Assembly: GCA_024160085.1 (NCBI GenBank)
Contig: JAMDYG010000001.1
Location: 1,652,373-1,716,372 of the forward strand
Length of the DNA stretch: 64,000 nt
Source of the DNA: Serratia symbiotica
GTDB taxonomy: Bacteria > Pseudomonadota > Gammaproteobacteria > Enterobacterales > Enterobacteriaceae
Direction of reading: 5' to 3'
A program made the translations under genes and the position numbers. Below, piece by piece: positions 20,031-31,388 of this stretch (position 1 is its first letter; each line of letters begins with the position of its first letter). The notes under the pieces were generated by a model. It had not been told where the DNA came from. It saw nothing but the letters and a program-made list of their open reading frames with translations, and made no database searches.

Positions 20031-21185
20031 ATGGCTAAACACTTATTCACGTCAGAATCTGTCTCCGAAGGCCATCCTGACAAAATTGCTGACCAAATTT
20101 CTGATGCCGTTCTCGATGCCATCCTAACGCAAGATCCGAAAGCACGTGTTGCTTGTGAAACCTACATCAAAACAGGCATGGTTTTGGTCGGTGGTGAAAT
20201 TACCACCAGTGCCTGGGTCGATATCGAAGAGATCACCCGTAAAACCGTGCGTGAAATTGGCTATGTTCACTCGGATATGGGTTTTGACGCCAATTCCTGT
20301 GCTGTACTGAGTGCCATCGGCAAACAATCCCTAGACATCAACCAAGGTGTTGACCGCACCAATCCATTGGAGCAGGGTGCTGGAGATCAGGGCCTGATGT
20401 TTGGCTATGCCACCAACGAAACTGAGGTCTTGATGCCAGCACCGATCACTTACGCGCACCGTCTGGTACAGCGTCAGTCCGAAGTGCGTAAAAATGGCAC
20501 TCTGCCGGGGCTGCGCCCAGATGCCAAGAGCCAGGTAACCTTCCAGTACGACGATGGAAAGATCGTCGGCATTGATGCTGTGGTTCTCTCCACCCAGCAT
20601 GATGAAGATGTCGCTTTGAAAGATCTGCAAGAAGCGGTAATGGAAGAGATCATCAAACCGGTACTGCCGCCAGAATGGCTGAGCGCAAGCACCCAATATC
20701 ACATCAACCCAACTGGCCGTTTTGTTATCGGTGGCCCCATGGGCGACTGTGGCCTGACTGGCCGTAAGATCATTATCGACACCTATGGCGGTATGGCTCG
20801 CCATGGTGGCGGAGCATTCTCCGGTAAAGATCCGTCCAAGGTTGACCGTTCTGCCGCTTACGCCGCACGCTACGTGGCGAAAAACATCGTCGCCGCTGGT
20901 CTTGCTGACCGCTGTGAGATCCAGATTTCCTACGCTATCGGCGTGGCGGAACCCACTTCCATCATGGTAGAAACTTTCGGTAGCGAGAAAATTCCTACCG
21001 AGCAAATGACCATGCTGGTACGCGAGTTCTTCGACCTACGCCCATACGGCCTAATTAAGATGATGGATCTGCTGCAACCGATCTACAGCGAAACCGCCGC
21101 CTATGGCCACTTTGGCCGCGAGCACTTCCCTTGGGAAGTAACGGACAAATCAGCACTGCTGCGCGATGCCGCTGGCCTCAAATAA
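20031..21185 (+). CDS. metK: S-adenosylmethionine synthetase MetK
   Basis: Forms SAM from methionine and ATP; essential. The 384 residues equal E. coli Met[23 protein letters not shown] at the start carries the ATP-binding His and Asp; [14 protein letters not shown] near 115-128 and [20 protein letters not shown] near 260-279 are the two family signatures. The gene has no lesions and ends in LRDAAGLK. It is preceded by MetJ boxes and followed by a clear terminator, so it is probably a single-gene unit. Confidence 0.97.
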   Translation: MAKHLFTSESVSEGHPDKIADQISDAVLDAILTQDPKARVACETYIKTGMVLVGGEITTSAWVDIEEITRKTVREIGYVHSDMGFDANSCAVLSAIGKQSLDINQGVDRTNPLEQGAGDQGLMFGYATNETEVLMPAPITYAHRLVQRQSEVRKNGTLPGLRPDAKSQVTFQYDDGKIVGIDAVVLSTQHDEDVALKDLQEAVMEEIIKPVLPPEWLSASTQYHINPTGRFVIGGPMGDCGLTGRKIIIDTYGGMARHGGGAFSGKDPSKVDRSAAYAARYVAKNIVAAGLADRCEIQISYAIGVAEPTSIMVETFGSEKIPTEQMTMLVREFFDLRPYGLIKMMDLLQPIYSETAAYGHFGREHFPWEVTDKSALLRDAAGLK

Positions 21186-21202
21186 GCCTGGATATTGATG
21201 TG

Positions 21203-21238
21203 AATACGGCGAGTCTAGGTTCGCCGTATTTATTTTTA
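21203..21238 (+). terminator. Intrinsic terminator after metK
   Basis: Stem AATACGGCGA / TCGCCGTATT with a short loop, followed by TATTTTTAT, 17 bases after the metK stop. Confidence 0.85.
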
Positions 21239-21454
21239 TCGAGTGGACGTTTGACATGGCCCTGAAATCTGACCATCAGATTTATTGACGGCGGGATCCA
21301 ATACCAACGGGAAAGGGTTATCACCATGCAGTTAGCCAGAGATAGGGTAGAGGAAGATGAGCAACTAAAAGGGAATTTTTTATAAGACTAATTTTTATTA
21401 TGCTTTTTCAATGTCTTAGAAAGATTTGTATCACGCAATATCCCCCTCTTTGCA
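21239..21454. other. metK-mrcB spacer; synteny break relative to E. coli
   Basis: About 215 bases with no gene seen. In E. coli metK and mrcB are far apart, so this spacer marks a rearrangement junction relative to that map. No insertion-sequence remnant is visible. Confidence 0.5.
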
Positions 21455-23929
21455 TCATTGGCCGAACATGTCTTTAATCCAGCCGGTAACCCCATCACTG
21501 TCTTTTTGCTCGCCCTTAGCCTGCTGCTGTTGCTGCTGAATAGCCATCTGGCTGGACTGGCACAAACCCTGTGGGTTGTCAGTCCATACCGGCAGGGTGC
21601 GCCCGTTGCCACCTCCGCCGCAGATGAAGTTTCCTGACGCGTCGATCACCATTGGGTTGATGCCCTCAGGCGGCTGTAGCATCAACGGCAGCGGCGTTTG
21701 GTTCTCCAGATAACGACGGTACAGGGTCAGAGCACCGTTAGCACCTGTTAATTTAGCCGGGCCGTTGTTGTCACGCCCCACCCAGACGATCGCCACTTCT
21801 TTGCCATCGATGCCGGCAAACCAACTGTCGCGCAAGTCATTAGTGGTGCCGGTTTTGGCTGCCAGGTCGTAGTTCGGGAACTTCACCGACAGCGAACGGG
21901 AGGTTCCGCGGATCACACCCTGCTGCATGGCATATAACGTCAGGTAAGCCGCCTGTGCCGGTACCATACGTTCCGCCTGAGGGAAGCTATGATACAGTAC
22001 CGTCCCCTCCTCAGCGATCACCGAACGCACCGCAGAAAGTAGCGCACGTTTGCCGCCACTGGCGATAGTCTGATACTCCTGCGCCACTTCCATCGGCGTC
22101 AGACCTATCGCCCCCAACAGCATGGAAGGTACTTGGTTAATCTCTGCATTGGGGATACCCAACCGTTGCAACGTGGCACTGATTTGTGCCAACCCCACCG
22201 ACAGGCCAAGATTAACCGTTGGCATGTTCAGCGAGTTGGCAAGCGCATCAACCAACATCACTTGGCCGCGAAATTTACGGTCGTAGTTGTTCGGTTGCCA
22301 GATGGCACCATTCGGCTGTTTCAGTGACAATGGAGTATCCGCTAGCCAGGTATTGAGGCGGTACTTGTCCGGCTCGGAAAGCGCGGCCAGGTATGTGGGC
22401 GGTTTCGCTAGCGAACCAACTAGACGGCGCGCCTGTACCGCGCGGTTAAAACCAGCAAACTGCGGGTTGGCCCCCCCCACCATGGCACGAACTTCGCCGC
22501 TGAAGCGATCGACAATCACCATCGCCGCTTCCAGATCCTGCATATGACGCGCAGCGCGCAGCGCCAGGATACCGCCTTCGACCGCTTTTTCTGCCGCGTC
22601 TTGCGATACCAGATCCAGGGTGGTGAATATTTTCACGCCGGACAAATTGTTAACCTTGTCGCCTAGCTTAGCCTGCAACTCCTGCCGCACCATGTACATA
22701 AATGCAGGCTGCGGTGTGATCACCCCGCCTTTCGGCTGTACGCCTAGTGGACGCGCACTCAGCATGTTATACAGCTCAGCGTCGATAACGCCTTGGCTTT
22801 GCAATAGCTTGAGCACCAGATTGCGACGTTCTAACGCTAGATCTGGATGGTGCCACGGGTTGTAAAACGACGCACCCTTAACCATACCTACCAGCAACGC
22901 TTGCTGATCGAGACTCAGTTCATCCACCGGGCGGCCAAAGTAATACAGGCTAGCCAGTGGGAAACCATGGATCTGATCGCTGCCACTCTGGCCGAGGTAC
23001 ACCTCGTTTAGGTACAGTTCAAGAATACGATCTTTGCTGTAACGGTAATCCATCAACAACGCCATATAGGCTTCGTTAGCTTTGCGCCACAGCGAACGTT
23101 CATTACTCAGAAACAGGTTTTTCACCAGTTGCTGCGTCAGAGTACTCCCGCCCTGCACCGCGCGGCCAGCGGTCAAGTTAGCCAGCACCGCACGGCCGAT
23201 GGAGTAAGGGCTGATGCCGTCATGCTCATAGAAATAGCGATCTTCGGTAGTGATCAACGTGTCCACCAGCAAATCAGGGAAGCCAGTGCGCGACACGAAC
23301 AACCGCTGTTCCCCATTCGGTGACTGGAGCATGGTAATCAGACGCGGATCGAGGCGGAATAAGCCGAAGCTGCGTTGATTTTCTATATTTTCGATCTTCG
23401 CCAGAAGATTGTTCTGGAAATCCATACGAGCGTGGATCTGCCCTTCTTTACCATCAGGGAAATCAAACGGACGTCGCAACATGTGGATGCTATTGGCCTG
23501 AACAGTAAACTCACCAGGACGTGTGATGCGGCTGACCTGACGGTACTGCATGCCTTCCAGCAGATCGATCATTTCCCTTTTGCTGTACGGCATGCCCGGT
23601 TCCAAGTTGACCATGCGACCATAGACTGCTGCTGGCAACTGCCAGACCTTGCCATCTATGCGGCTGCGGATCTGGGAATCCAGATAAATGCCATAGACCG
23701 CCAGCAGCGCAGTGATAACCAAGAGCAATTTGATCATCAGGCCAAGCCATCGGCGTTTTTTATGCGGTGGCGTTGCCTTCACCTTACGTGGCATCGGTTC
23801 CTCTTCCTGTTTACCCACATCATCGTCATACAGATCTTGATTATCATAATCGTCTCGGCTACGGCGCGACGCGGTGCGTTTAGATTGTTTTTCTTTGCGC
23901 ACGATAGGCTCGCGATTATCCCCAGCCAT
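21455..23929 (-). CDS. mrcB: Penicillin-binding protein 1B (MrcB)
   Basis: Bifunctional glycosyltransferase/transpeptidase that polymerises and cross-links peptidoglycan; 824 residues (E. coli 844). A charged cytosolic tail (1-60) is followed by a membrane segment at about 61-83, a UB2H domain at about 105-195 (binds activator LpoB), the GT51 domain with catalytic Glu229 in [12 protein letters not shown] and [13 protein letters not shown] near 259-271, and the transpeptidase domain with SLAK (Ser506-Lys509), SLN near 566 and KTGT near 692. The tail has a polyglutamine run. All catalytic motifs are present and there are no lesions. Confidence 0.96.
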   Translation of the reverse strand: MAGDNREPIVRKEKQSKRTASRRSRDDYDNQDLYDDDVGKQEEEPMPRKVKATPPHKKRRWLGLMIKLLLVITALLAVYGIYLDSQIRSRIDGKVWQLPAAVYGRMVNLEPGMPYSKREMIDLLEGMQYRQVSRITRPGEFTVQANSIHMLRRPFDFPDGKEGQIHARMDFQNNLLAKIENIENQRSFGLFRLDPRLITMLQSPNGEQRLFVSRTGFPDLLVDTLITTEDRYFYEHDGISPYSIGRAVLANLTAGRAVQGGSTLTQQLVKNLFLSNERSLWRKANEAYMALLMDYRYSKDRILELYLNEVYLGQSGSDQIHGFPLASLYYFGRPVDELSLDQQALLVGMVKGASFYNPWHHPDLALERRNLVLKLLQSQGVIDAELYNMLSARPLGVQPKGGVITPQPAFMYMVRQELQAKLGDKVNNLSGVKIFTTLDLVSQDAAEKAVEGGILALRAARHMQDLEAAMVIVDRFSGEVRAMVGGANPQFAGFNRAVQARRLVGSLAKPPTYLAALSEPDKYRLNTWLADTPLSLKQPNGAIWQPNNYDRKFRGQVMLVDALANSLNMPTVNLGLSVGLAQISATLQRLGIPNAEINQVPSMLLGAIGLTPMEVAQEYQTIASGGKRALLSAVRSVIAEEGTVLYHSFPQAERMVPAQAAYLTLYAMQQGVIRGTSRSLSVKFPNYDLAAKTGTTNDLRDSWFAGIDGKEVAIVWVGRDNNGPAKLTGANGALTLYRRYLENQTPLPLMLQPPEGINPMVIDASGNFICGGGGNGRTLPVWTDNPQGLCQSSQMAIQQQQQQAKGEQKDSDGVTGWIKDMFGQ

Positions 23930-24095
23930 GATTGTTATTCTCCGAGCATGATAGCAGTGCTATTAGTAAGTCGCTTAATCTGCCCTGCCAGTAGGCTGCT
24001 GAATATAAGAAACATCTGGATTCTATACTCTCTATTGCATCAAGGGGGCAAAAGAACTCGCAGCCAACAGAAATACAGCTTCAAGTATCATGGAT

Positions 24096-26226
24096 TCACT
24101 GATACTTTTTCGTCCGCCATGTGGGGGCAGCATTAGCCGGATCGTCGGGCCATACATGCTTTGGATAGCGTCCCTTCATCTCTTTTTGCACCTCGCGATA
24201 AGCATCATGCCAGAATGCCGCCAGATCGCCGGTGACCTGTAGCGGGCGGGGCGGTACGCCGGTGAGAGTAACTCAAGCACCACGGGGATACGATCCTCCG
24301 CCAACATTGGGTTGCGCTGTTCACCGAACACTCCCTGTAAACGCAGCTGATAGCATCGGCGGTTTACCGACGTGATAACAGATCGTCAGGCGGCTGCCCG
24401 TCGGCACGGTATAATGGATGGGTAACACACAATTATCCAGCCGCTATTTTTGTTTCTAGTCCAGCAAGCGGCTCAACGTCTTAGCGATATTGACTTGCTG
24501 CAACCCACGAAAGTCACGCACGCCGTTCAGCGATAGCAGCAGCCATTTTCCCAACCCATCCAGCAAAGCTCTGTCTTCCACTGGTGGCCAGCTTTGTGCG
24601 CATCCGGGCTGTTATCACTATGCAGCAGACGGGTAATTATCAGCCAGGCCGCACGCGACAAGGCTTTATCCTAATCTATCGCTGCTCCACCAACCCCGTT
24701 GGCTAACGGGTAGCGACCATCCTGACCACGCCTCGGAGCGATGTGATCAGCAAATCCATACGCCAGCAGGCGTGCAGCCAAATCGTCGAGCTGTCCCAGC
24801 CGCTGCGAAAAGCATCGGGAAAACTGACTGGCGTGGCGCTGCCAGTGCGGCTATGGGTGACTCTTCCAGTATGGCGGCTAATGCTGCTGCTGTGGCCAGA
24901 CCATTAGCACCCAACATTGCCCAGGCGGGTCAGTATCGCTGCCAAACGCGGTTCACATCCCAATGCGGCTATCTGCCCGCCCCTGAGTGGTTAATTTATC
25001 ACTGTCGTTGGTGGCACCTAACTAGCTTAGTAACACTTTAGCCGATGCCAGCGCCGCCGCTGGCGGCCGATCGATCCAGGTTAATTGAGCCGCATAATGG
25101 CATCCCCATTGCAGAAGCTCAAGACAGAAACTGGCGAGATTGCTGTGCAAGATCCCCGGCGATGCCTGTTTGGCAGTGCGTTCCGCCTGCTCTTTGGCAA
25201 ATAGGTACAGCAAATACCTGGCCCCAGACGCCCAGCTCGGCCAGCGCGTTGCACCATCGATGCCTGGCTGATGTGCTGCGTCACCAGCCGCGTCAAGCCA
25301 TTGCGCACATCATATCGCGCTACCCTTTCCAGACCGCTATCCACCACCAGCCGGATGCCTTCGATCGTCAGGCTGGTCTCGGCGATGTTAGTTGCCAGCA
25401 CCACCTTGCGCCGCCCGGCCTCTGCCAGTTAGATAGCTCTCTGTTGCTGCGCCAACGGCAACACGCCATACAACGGGCACAGATCGGTATCACCTGGTAC
25501 CTCGCCGTTAAGGCGTTCCAACACTCGGTTGATTTCCGTCACCCTGGCAGAAACAACAGCAGTTAGCCAGGTTGTTTTGCCAACAAGCGCCTTACCGCTG
25601 CCACCGCACCGTCTTCCAACCGTTGATGGCTAGCCAGCAATGGGTGCTGGCGATCAACCGGAAAACTGCGCCCTGCGGAGACCACGACCGATGCTATTGG
25701 CAACAATTGCACCAGCCGGTGCGTTATCTAAGGTCGTCGACATGATCAACAGTTTCAGATCATCGTGCAGCCCCTGCTGTATATCGAGCAGCAGCGCCAA
25801 CGCCAGATCGGTTTGTAGGCTACGTTCATGGAACTCGTTTAGGATCACCAGTGAGACTGCCCGGCAGTTCAGCGTTATGTTGTAGCAGGCGGGTGATAAT
25901 GCCTTCAGTCACCACCTCTAGCCGAGTCTACGGCCCACTTTTACTTTCTGCGCGCATACGGTAACCCACCCTTTGGCCGTTTTTTTCACCCAACTATTGT
26001 GCCAACCGGTATGAAACGTCGCCGCTAGCTGCCGTGGTTCCAGCATGATTATACGGCCTAGTAATCCGGATTTGGCTAGGATTTGCAGCGGCAGCTAAGT
26101 GGATTTGCCAGCACCAGTCGGGGTATGCAGTAGCACCTGTGCAGCAGAGTGTAGCGCAGTGAGCAATTTATCCAGTAACGCACTGACGGGCAGTGAAGAA
26201 ACAGAATTCTCCGTGGTAGTTAACAT
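24096..26226 (-). pseudogene. hrpB: ATP-dependent helicase HrpB, pseudogene
   Basis: DEAH-type helicase next to mrcB, as in E. coli; role unclear. The start MLTTTENSVSSLPVSALLDK at 26226 leads to Walker A TPTGAGKST. Other pieces are EFHERSLQTDLALALLLDIQ (the DEAH-box region, now altered), LLIMSTTLDN (motif III), [20 protein letters not shown] (motif V) and [12 protein letters not shown] (motif VI). The C-terminus ends [19 protein letters not shown]. Many frameshifts and stops lie between these. The length is close to that of the intact gene, so decay is by small lesions. Confidence 0.92.
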
Positions 26227-26280
26227 TAAACGGCGTGCATTATAGCATTACACCTAGCATTTCATTATTTACTGGGTAGC

Positions 26281-26430
26281 TATGTCCAACGTGTTTTTAG
26301 CTTTAGCTTTGCTCTTGTCTGAAGCACTTCCGCAGTAGGTGATGAGCTGGCGTGCCGCAACCTTTTCCTTATATCAGTGGTTTTTTGTCAACGGTTCTCC
26401 CCCGTTAGAACAATGGCCTTTGGTTCATCA
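26281..26430 (+). pseudogene. thpR: RNA 2',3'-cyclic phosphodiesterase ThpR (LigT), deleted relic
   Basis: Between hrpB and sfsA, where thpR lies in E. coli and in the same orientation. The first bases read MSNVFLALALLLSEALPQ, stop, VMSWRAATF, resembling the LigT start (RLFFALALP ... WRAxxFP). [11 protein letters not shown] at the far end resembles its C-terminus. The middle, with both HxTL catalytic motifs, is gone. The match is weak but the position supports it. Confidence 0.45.
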
Positions 26431-27164
26431 TGCAGATGGATGATTTTACCACGCCGCTACGTTGTGCCACGCCGATTAAGCGTTACAAACGCTTTCTGGC
26501 GGATGTCATTACCCCAGAAGGGAAAACGTTGACACTGCACTGTGCCAATACCGGTGCCATGACTCTGGTTGCGCCACGCCGGGTGATATTGTCTGGTATT
26601 TCAATTCTGACAATCCCAAGCGCAAATACGCCCACAGTTAGGAGCTAACGCATATCCAACAGGGTGATTAGATTTGCATCAATACGCTGCGTGCTAACAC
26701 TCTAGTGCGTGAAGCCATTGAACAGAATTTAATCAATGAATTATTTGGTTATAGTAAAATATGCTGCGAGGTGAAATACGGCAGTGAGAATAGTCGTATC
26801 GATTTATTATTACAGGCAGAAAACCGGGTTGACTGTTATATTGAAGTGAAGTCAGTGACTTTGTTGCAACAACAATGTGGTTATTTTCCTGATGCGGTAA
26901 CGCTAAGAGGGCAAAAACGCCTGCGTGAATTGTTCAAGCTTGATTGAACGTGGTCAACGGGTAGTGTTGCTCTTTGCCGTGTTACACAGTGGTATTGAAC
27001 AAGTCATACCTGCACATCGCATAGGCGCACGTTATGCGGCATTGTTGGCACAAGTGCGCAAGTTGGGAGTCGAAGTCATTTGCTATGGCGCTAAATTATC
27101 ACCTGACGGTATATCCATGCACAATAAGTTACCGTTTTTTATCTATAGCAGCAATCAAACATGA
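26430..27164 (+). pseudogene. sfsA: Sugar fermentation stimulation protein SfsA, pseudogene
   Basis: SfsA is a nuclease-fold protein of uncertain role linked to maltose metabolism. [40 protein letters not shown] and AMT are intact, then the frame is lost near 26560 ([10 protein letters not shown]). It is regained in [39 protein letters not shown] (catalytic Asp region), [11 protein letters not shown] and [17 protein letters not shown]; a further shift precedes VVLLFAVLHSGIEQVIPA. The order hrpB-thpR-sfsA-dksA matches E. coli. Confidence 0.92.
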
Positions 27165-27335
27165 AGAAGTTGACAACTGGTTAGAACATCATCAGGTACG
27201 TCTCCCTTAACAGCATTGTCAAGAGGGCGATAGGAATAATTGCCAACCTACCTTCCTTCTGTTATTTATAGCGTCCTGTTTTTCCCCGTATTGGGGATTC
27301 AATAGCGTGTGCGTATTGTGTGTAGGAGAAGCAAC

Positions 27336-27791
27336 ATGCAAGAAGGGCAAAACCGTAAAACCTCTTCCTTGAGCATTCTCGCCATCGCTGGGGTGGAGCC
27401 ATACCAAGAGAAACCAGGCGAAGAGTACATGAACGACACCCAGTTGTCGCATTTCGGGCGTATTCTTGAAGCATGGCGTAATCAGCTTAGAGACGAAGTG
27501 GGGCGTACTGTATCGTATATGCAAGACGAAGCTGCCAACTTCCCTGATCCGGCTGATAGGGCCGCGCAGGAAGAAGAGTTCAGTCTCGAACTGCGTAACC
27601 GTGACCGTGAACGCAAACTGATCAAAAAGATCGAGAAAACGCTGAAGAAAGTAGAAGATGAAGATTTCGGCTACTGTGAATCCTGCGGCGTGAAAATTGG
27701 CATTCGCCGACTTGAAGCGCGTCCGACAGCTGATTTGTGCATTGACTGCAAGACCTTGGCAGAAATCCGCGAGAAACAGATGGCTGGCTAA
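27336..27791 (+). CDS. dksA: RNA polymerase-binding transcription factor DksA
   Basis: DksA inserts a coiled coil into the RNA polymerase secondary channel and, with ppGpp, tunes rRNA and amino-acid promoters. The 151 residues equal E. coli DksA and are almost identical from [20 protein letters not shown]. The coiled-coil tip [12 protein letters not shown] (Asp-Ala type acidic tip) and zinc finger CESCG...CIDCK near 114-138 are present. ATG 27336 is preceded by AGGAGAA; an upstream in-frame start at 27309 is less likely. Retention fits regulated rRNA synthesis in this genome. Confidence 0.97.
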   Translation: MQEGQNRKTSSLSILAIAGVEPYQEKPGEEYMNDTQLSHFGRILEAWRNQLRDEVGRTVSYMQDEAANFPDPADRAAQEEEFSLELRNRDRERKLIKKIEKTLKKVEDEDFGYCESCGVKIGIRRLEARPTADLCIDCKTLAEIREKQMAG

Positions 27792-27797
27792 TAAAGT

Positions 27798-28079
27798 TAT
27801 ACACCCTAAATAATTCTAGTTGTAGTAAAGCAGTAGCGCAGCGACAAATCGGTCAGGAAGAGATTTGAACCACACTCGTGCAGGGGGTCTGTAGAATAAA
27901 CCTCAGGGATGAGGTTTATTAATCCCCAAGTGCTCACACCAGTAACAGCTTATCCCAGTAGGCGTACATTCAGTAGGCGTACATTATTGTAGCCAGCGGT
28001 TTGCACAGGGACAGCGCGTAACAACCACAGCGTACACACAGTATATAACGCACAGTCAACTTGAAGTATGAAGAGTATA
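27798..28079. repeat. TATACACCC-ended palindromic element with a nested family 2 piece
   Basis: A 282-base element ending GAAGTATGAAGAGTATA, with the internal CAAATCGGTCAGGAAGAGATTTG hairpin and CCTCAGGGATGAGG of family 1. It is longer than its relatives because a piece beginning CTTATCCCAGTAGGCGTACATT is inserted at about 27950-28045; this piece matches the left half of the family 2 element at 32146. GTAGGCGTACATT is itself duplicated. The element lies just after dksA. Confidence 0.7.
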
Positions 28080-28236
28080 CTCTAAATGATTGGAGCATCA
28101 AGGAAGCAAAGGCGTATATCCCGATGAGCTTTTTTATTCAGTGATTTTCAGCCTATACCGATGCAGCTTCAAATATGACGAGTAGATCACCGCTGCGTGC
28201 ACCGTACAGAAAAAGGAGGTGTCTTTCCTCTCTGAT

Positions 28237-29148
28237 ATGCAAAAAAGTCATTATGTAGGGCGCTTTGCCCCCTCGCTCTCTGGAGATATACATTTTGGTT
28301 CGCTGATTGCCGCTCTCGTAAGCTACCTCTAAGCCCGCGCCCGATGCAGGAAGTGGTTAGTGCGCATTGAAGATATCGATCCCCCACACGAAGTCGCCGG
28401 TGCTGCCAGCCGTATCTTATCCGTACTAGAACATTATGGTCTTTTCTGGGATGGTCAGGTCATTTATCAATCCCAACGTCATGATGCCTACCGTGCCACA
28501 TTGGATCTGTTGCCACAGCAGGGGCTGTGTTATTACTGCACCTGTCCGCGTAGCCGCATTCAGCACCTCGGTGTCCTGTACGATGGCCACTGCAGCGATC
28601 GGCACGCAGGGTGCCACCATCCGTTTGCGTCAATTCGCTCCTGTCTATGTGTTTCATGATAGTTTGCAGGGCGCGAACTACGCATCGATCCGGCGCTAGC
28701 CAGCGAGGAATTTATCATTCGCCGCCGCGATGGGCTGTTTGCCTACAATTTGGTGGTGGTGATCGACAAACATTTCAAGGGCGCGTTACCGAAATCGTGC
28801 GCGGTGCCGATTTGTGATCGCGCCAACGTTACGTCAGATTGCGTTGTATCATCAGTTGCAGCTCCCGGTGCCCTCTGACTTATACATCTGCCGCTGTCTC
28901 TGGGTGCCAATGGTATCAAGCTATCGAAGCAAAATCATGCGCCTACGTTGCCCTAGGGCGATCCGCTCCCGGTGCTAGTTGCCGTGCTGAAATTTCTATG
29001 CCAACCGTTGCCGGAAAGCTGGCAAGATCTTGACCTGTCGTTATTATTGAGCTGGGCAGTCGCGCACTGGAAGCGGGAAAACGTGCCGTCACAGGACGCT
29101 ATCGCTCTGGTTAAAAACACATCGGCATTCTCAAAGGAGCCAGGGTGA
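28237..29148 (+). pseudogene. gluQ: Glutamyl-Q tRNA(Asp) synthetase GluQ, pseudogene
   Basis: GluQ attaches glutamate to queuosine in tRNA-Asp. The start [20 protein letters not shown] carries the HIGH-like motif (HFGS); a TAA interrupts after [44 protein letters not shown] and [13 protein letters not shown] (zinc ligands) are good, then frameshifts follow ([20 protein letters not shown] and [10 protein letters not shown] in other frames). KLSK-like KQNHA is recognisable but shifted. It is non-functional. Confidence 0.92.
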
Positions 29149-29209
29149 GCTATGATTAGCCGCAATTTTTTGTCAGTTCCATTTTTATCCGTCACTAACG
29201 AGGTGTGCC

Positions 29210-30754
29210 ATTTTTACCCGAGTAGCCAATTTTTGCCGTAAGGCACTCATCCGCGATGACAAACTGCCCCGCGATGAAACGCCGGTCAGCGATAAAAACC
29301 TAGCCTGCGAAACAAGCGAGGCGGCAGAAGCACGCCGCACGCCGCCACAACGTCGTTCCGCTAATCATGGCAGAGCAATAGCCCAAGCCCGCCGCTCTGC
29401 GGCGCGTAAACTTCCGCCGTTTCCCGCCACGCAAGGAACTGGCTCTATGACCACCATCCCGCGCGAACAGCATTCGATCTCACGCAAAGATATCAGCGAG
29501 AACGCGCTGAAAGTGCTGTACCGCCTGAACAAATCCGGCTATGAGTCCTATCTGGTCGGTGGCGGTGTGCGTGACCTGTTATTGGGGAAAAAACCGAAAG
29601 ATTTCGACATCACCACTAACGCCACGCCAGAACAGGTACGCAAGCTGTTCCGCAATTGCCGCCTAGTGGGTCGCCGTTTCCGTTTGGCGCATGTGATGTT
29701 CGGTCCGGAAATCATTGAGGTCGCCACCTTCCGTGGGCACCATGAGCAAAATCCGGAATATGACAAGAATTCTTCCCGGCAGGCGCAAAACGGCATGCTT
29801 CTGCGCGACAACATTTTCGGTTCTATTGAAGAAGACGCTCAACGCCGTGATTTCACCATCAATAGCCTGTACTACGGCGTGGCAGATTTCACGCTGCGTG
29901 ATTACGTTAATGGCCTGCGCGATTTGCAGCAGCGCGCGATCCGCCTGATCGGCGATCCAGAAACCCGCTACCGTGAAGATCCAGTACGTATGCTGCGCGC
30001 GGTGCGCTTCGCTGCTAAGTTGGGCATGACTATCAGCGATGAGACCGCCGAGCCTATCCCGCGCCTAGCCTTGCTGCTGCACGAGATCCCACCTGCGCGC
30101 CTGTTCGAAGAATCCCTCAAACTGCTACTAGCGGGCTACGGCTACTCCACCTATTTGAAGCTGTGCGAATACCAACTGTTCCAGCCGCTGTTCCCGCTGA
30201 TTGCGCGCCACTTCACGCCAAATCACGCCACACTGATGGAACGCACACTGGTGCAGGCGCTGAAAAATATCGACTACCGCTTGCAGAACAGCATGGGTGT
30301 CACCCCGGCGTTTTTGTTCGCCGCTATGCTATGGCATCCGCTGCTGGAGCACGCGCAGAAATTAGCGCAAGAAAGCGGCCTGGGATATTACGACGCCTTC
30401 GCGTTGGCTATGAACGATGTGTTAGATGAACAGTGTCGTTCACTTGCCATTCCAAAACGCATCACCGTACTGGTGCGCGATATTTGGCAGTTGCAGCTAC
30501 GTCTAACCCGCCGCCAAGGCAAGCGCGCGCACAAGCTGATGGAGCACCTACAGTTCCACGCCGCCTATAATTTGCTGGCGCTGCGCGCCGAAGTAGAAAG
30601 CAATCAGGAAATGCTGCACTTGTCCGAGTGGTGGGGCGAGTTCCAGCGCGCCACGCTAGCACGTCAGAAGGCCATGCTAAATACCCTTAGTGACGAACCA
30701 GTACCGCGCCGTATGCGTTTGCGCCGTCGGGTACCGCGTAAAAATGGAGCATAA
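29210..30754 (+). CDS. pcnB: Poly(A) polymerase I, apparently started at AUU
   Basis: PcnB adds 3' poly(A) tails that mark RNAs for decay. A plain ATG reading starts only at 29447, but the frame stays open upstream to ATT 29210, giving (Met)[12 protein letters not shown], which matches the E. coli N-terminus; E. coli pcnB is known to start at AUU. GAGGTG lies just upstream. This gives 514 residues, longer than E. coli (465), because of an Arg/Ala/Pro-rich linker before [13 protein letters not shown]. Nucleotidyltransferase motifs GGGVRD (117-122) and DFD (131-133), RRDFTIN and the basic C-terminus are intact. It overlaps folK by one base. Confidence 0.93.
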   Translation: MFTRVANFCRKALIRDDKLPRDETPVSDKNLACETSEAAEARRTPPQRRSANHGRAIAQARRSAARKLPPFPATQGTGSMTTIPREQHSISRKDISENALKVLYRLNKSGYESYLVGGGVRDLLLGKKPKDFDITTNATPEQVRKLFRNCRLVGRRFRLAHVMFGPEIIEVATFRGHHEQNPEYDKNSSRQAQNGMLLRDNIFGSIEEDAQRRDFTINSLYYGVADFTLRDYVNGLRDLQQRAIRLIGDPETRYREDPVRMLRAVRFAAKLGMTISDETAEPIPRLALLLHEIPPARLFEESLKLLLAGYGYSTYLKLCEYQLFQPLFPLIARHFTPNHATLMERTLVQALKNIDYRLQNSMGVTPAFLFAAMLWHPLLEHAQKLAQESGLGYYDAFALAMNDVLDEQCRSLAIPKRITVLVRDIWQLQLRLTRRQGKRAHKLMEHLQFHAAYNLLALRAEVESNQEMLHLSEWWGEFQRATLARQKAMLNTLSDEPVPRRMRLRRRVPRKNGA

Positions 30755-31245
30755 TGTTTCGTGTTTATATCGCGCTGGGTAGCAACTTATCACAGCCGCT
30801 ACAGCAGGTTAATGCCGCTCTGGAGGCACTGGGGCACCTCCCCAGCACCAAGCTGATCGTTTGTTCATCTTTTTACCGCTCCAAGCCGCTGGGGCCACAG
30901 AACCAACCGGACTTCCTCAACGCGGTGGTGGCGTTAGATACCCTATTGCCGCCTGAACAACTGCTTGATCACACTCAGGCGATAGAACGTCATCAAGGGC
31001 GTATACCTAAGGATGAACGTTGGGGGCCACGCCTTCTCGATTTAGACATCATGCTGTATGACGATCAAGTTATTGATACAGATCGCCTAACGGTGCCGCA
31101 TTATGGCCTGAAAGAGCGTGAGTTCATGCTCTATCCGCTAGCTGAAATCGCCCCTGATATCGTCTTCCCAGATGGAGAATCATTCGCTAACTGCTTGAAA
31201 CGCGTGCCGGAAAACGGCATGGTGCTGTGGCATCAAGCAAAATAA
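30754..31245 (+). CDS. folK: HPPK: 6-hydroxymethyl-7,8-dihydropterin pyrophosphokinase
   Basis: Transfers pyrophosphate from ATP to hydroxymethyl-dihydropterin in folate synthesis. It has 163 residues (E. coli 159). YIALGSNLSQPLQQV at the start, SSFYRSKPLGPQNQPDFLNA (substrate loop) and the HPPK signature KDERWGPRLLDLDIMLYDD near 86-105, with its two metal-binding Asp, are intact. The start ATG overlaps the pcnB stop (TAATG), indicating translational coupling. Downstream panB is dead, so the operon's last two functions here are pcnB and folK. Confidence 0.95.
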   Translation: MFRVYIALGSNLSQPLQQVNAALEALGHLPSTKLIVCSSFYRSKPLGPQNQPDFLNAVVALDTLLPPEQLLDHTQAIERHQGRIPKDERWGPRLLDLDIMLYDDQVIDTDRLTVPHYGLKEREFMLYPLAEIAPDIVFPDGESFANCLKRVPENGMVLWHQAK

Positions 31246-31388
31246 TCCCTTTTCTTTCAACAAAATTCGCATCAGCATCTTTTTCCGGTTGAACGACGCT
31301 ACTCACCCCGCTAAGATTACAGCTAAATAGCTGAATTTTGTGCTGCTAAGGCTCTACGCACGCCGCACAGTTTTACTCAGGAAACGTA

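Noticed and set aside
20331-21005. A 224-residue minus-strand frame inside metK.
   Set aside because: It is antisense to a highly conserved gene and reflects codon usage of metK.
24068-24116. AAGTATCA...TGATACTT as a terminator after hrpB.
   Set aside because: The stem is AT-rich and overlaps coding sequence, and no T-run follows on the minus strand.
7512-28079. A CRISPR array made by the scattered repeats.
   Set aside because: The copies are kilobases apart, differ in length and have no regular spacers; no cas genes are present.
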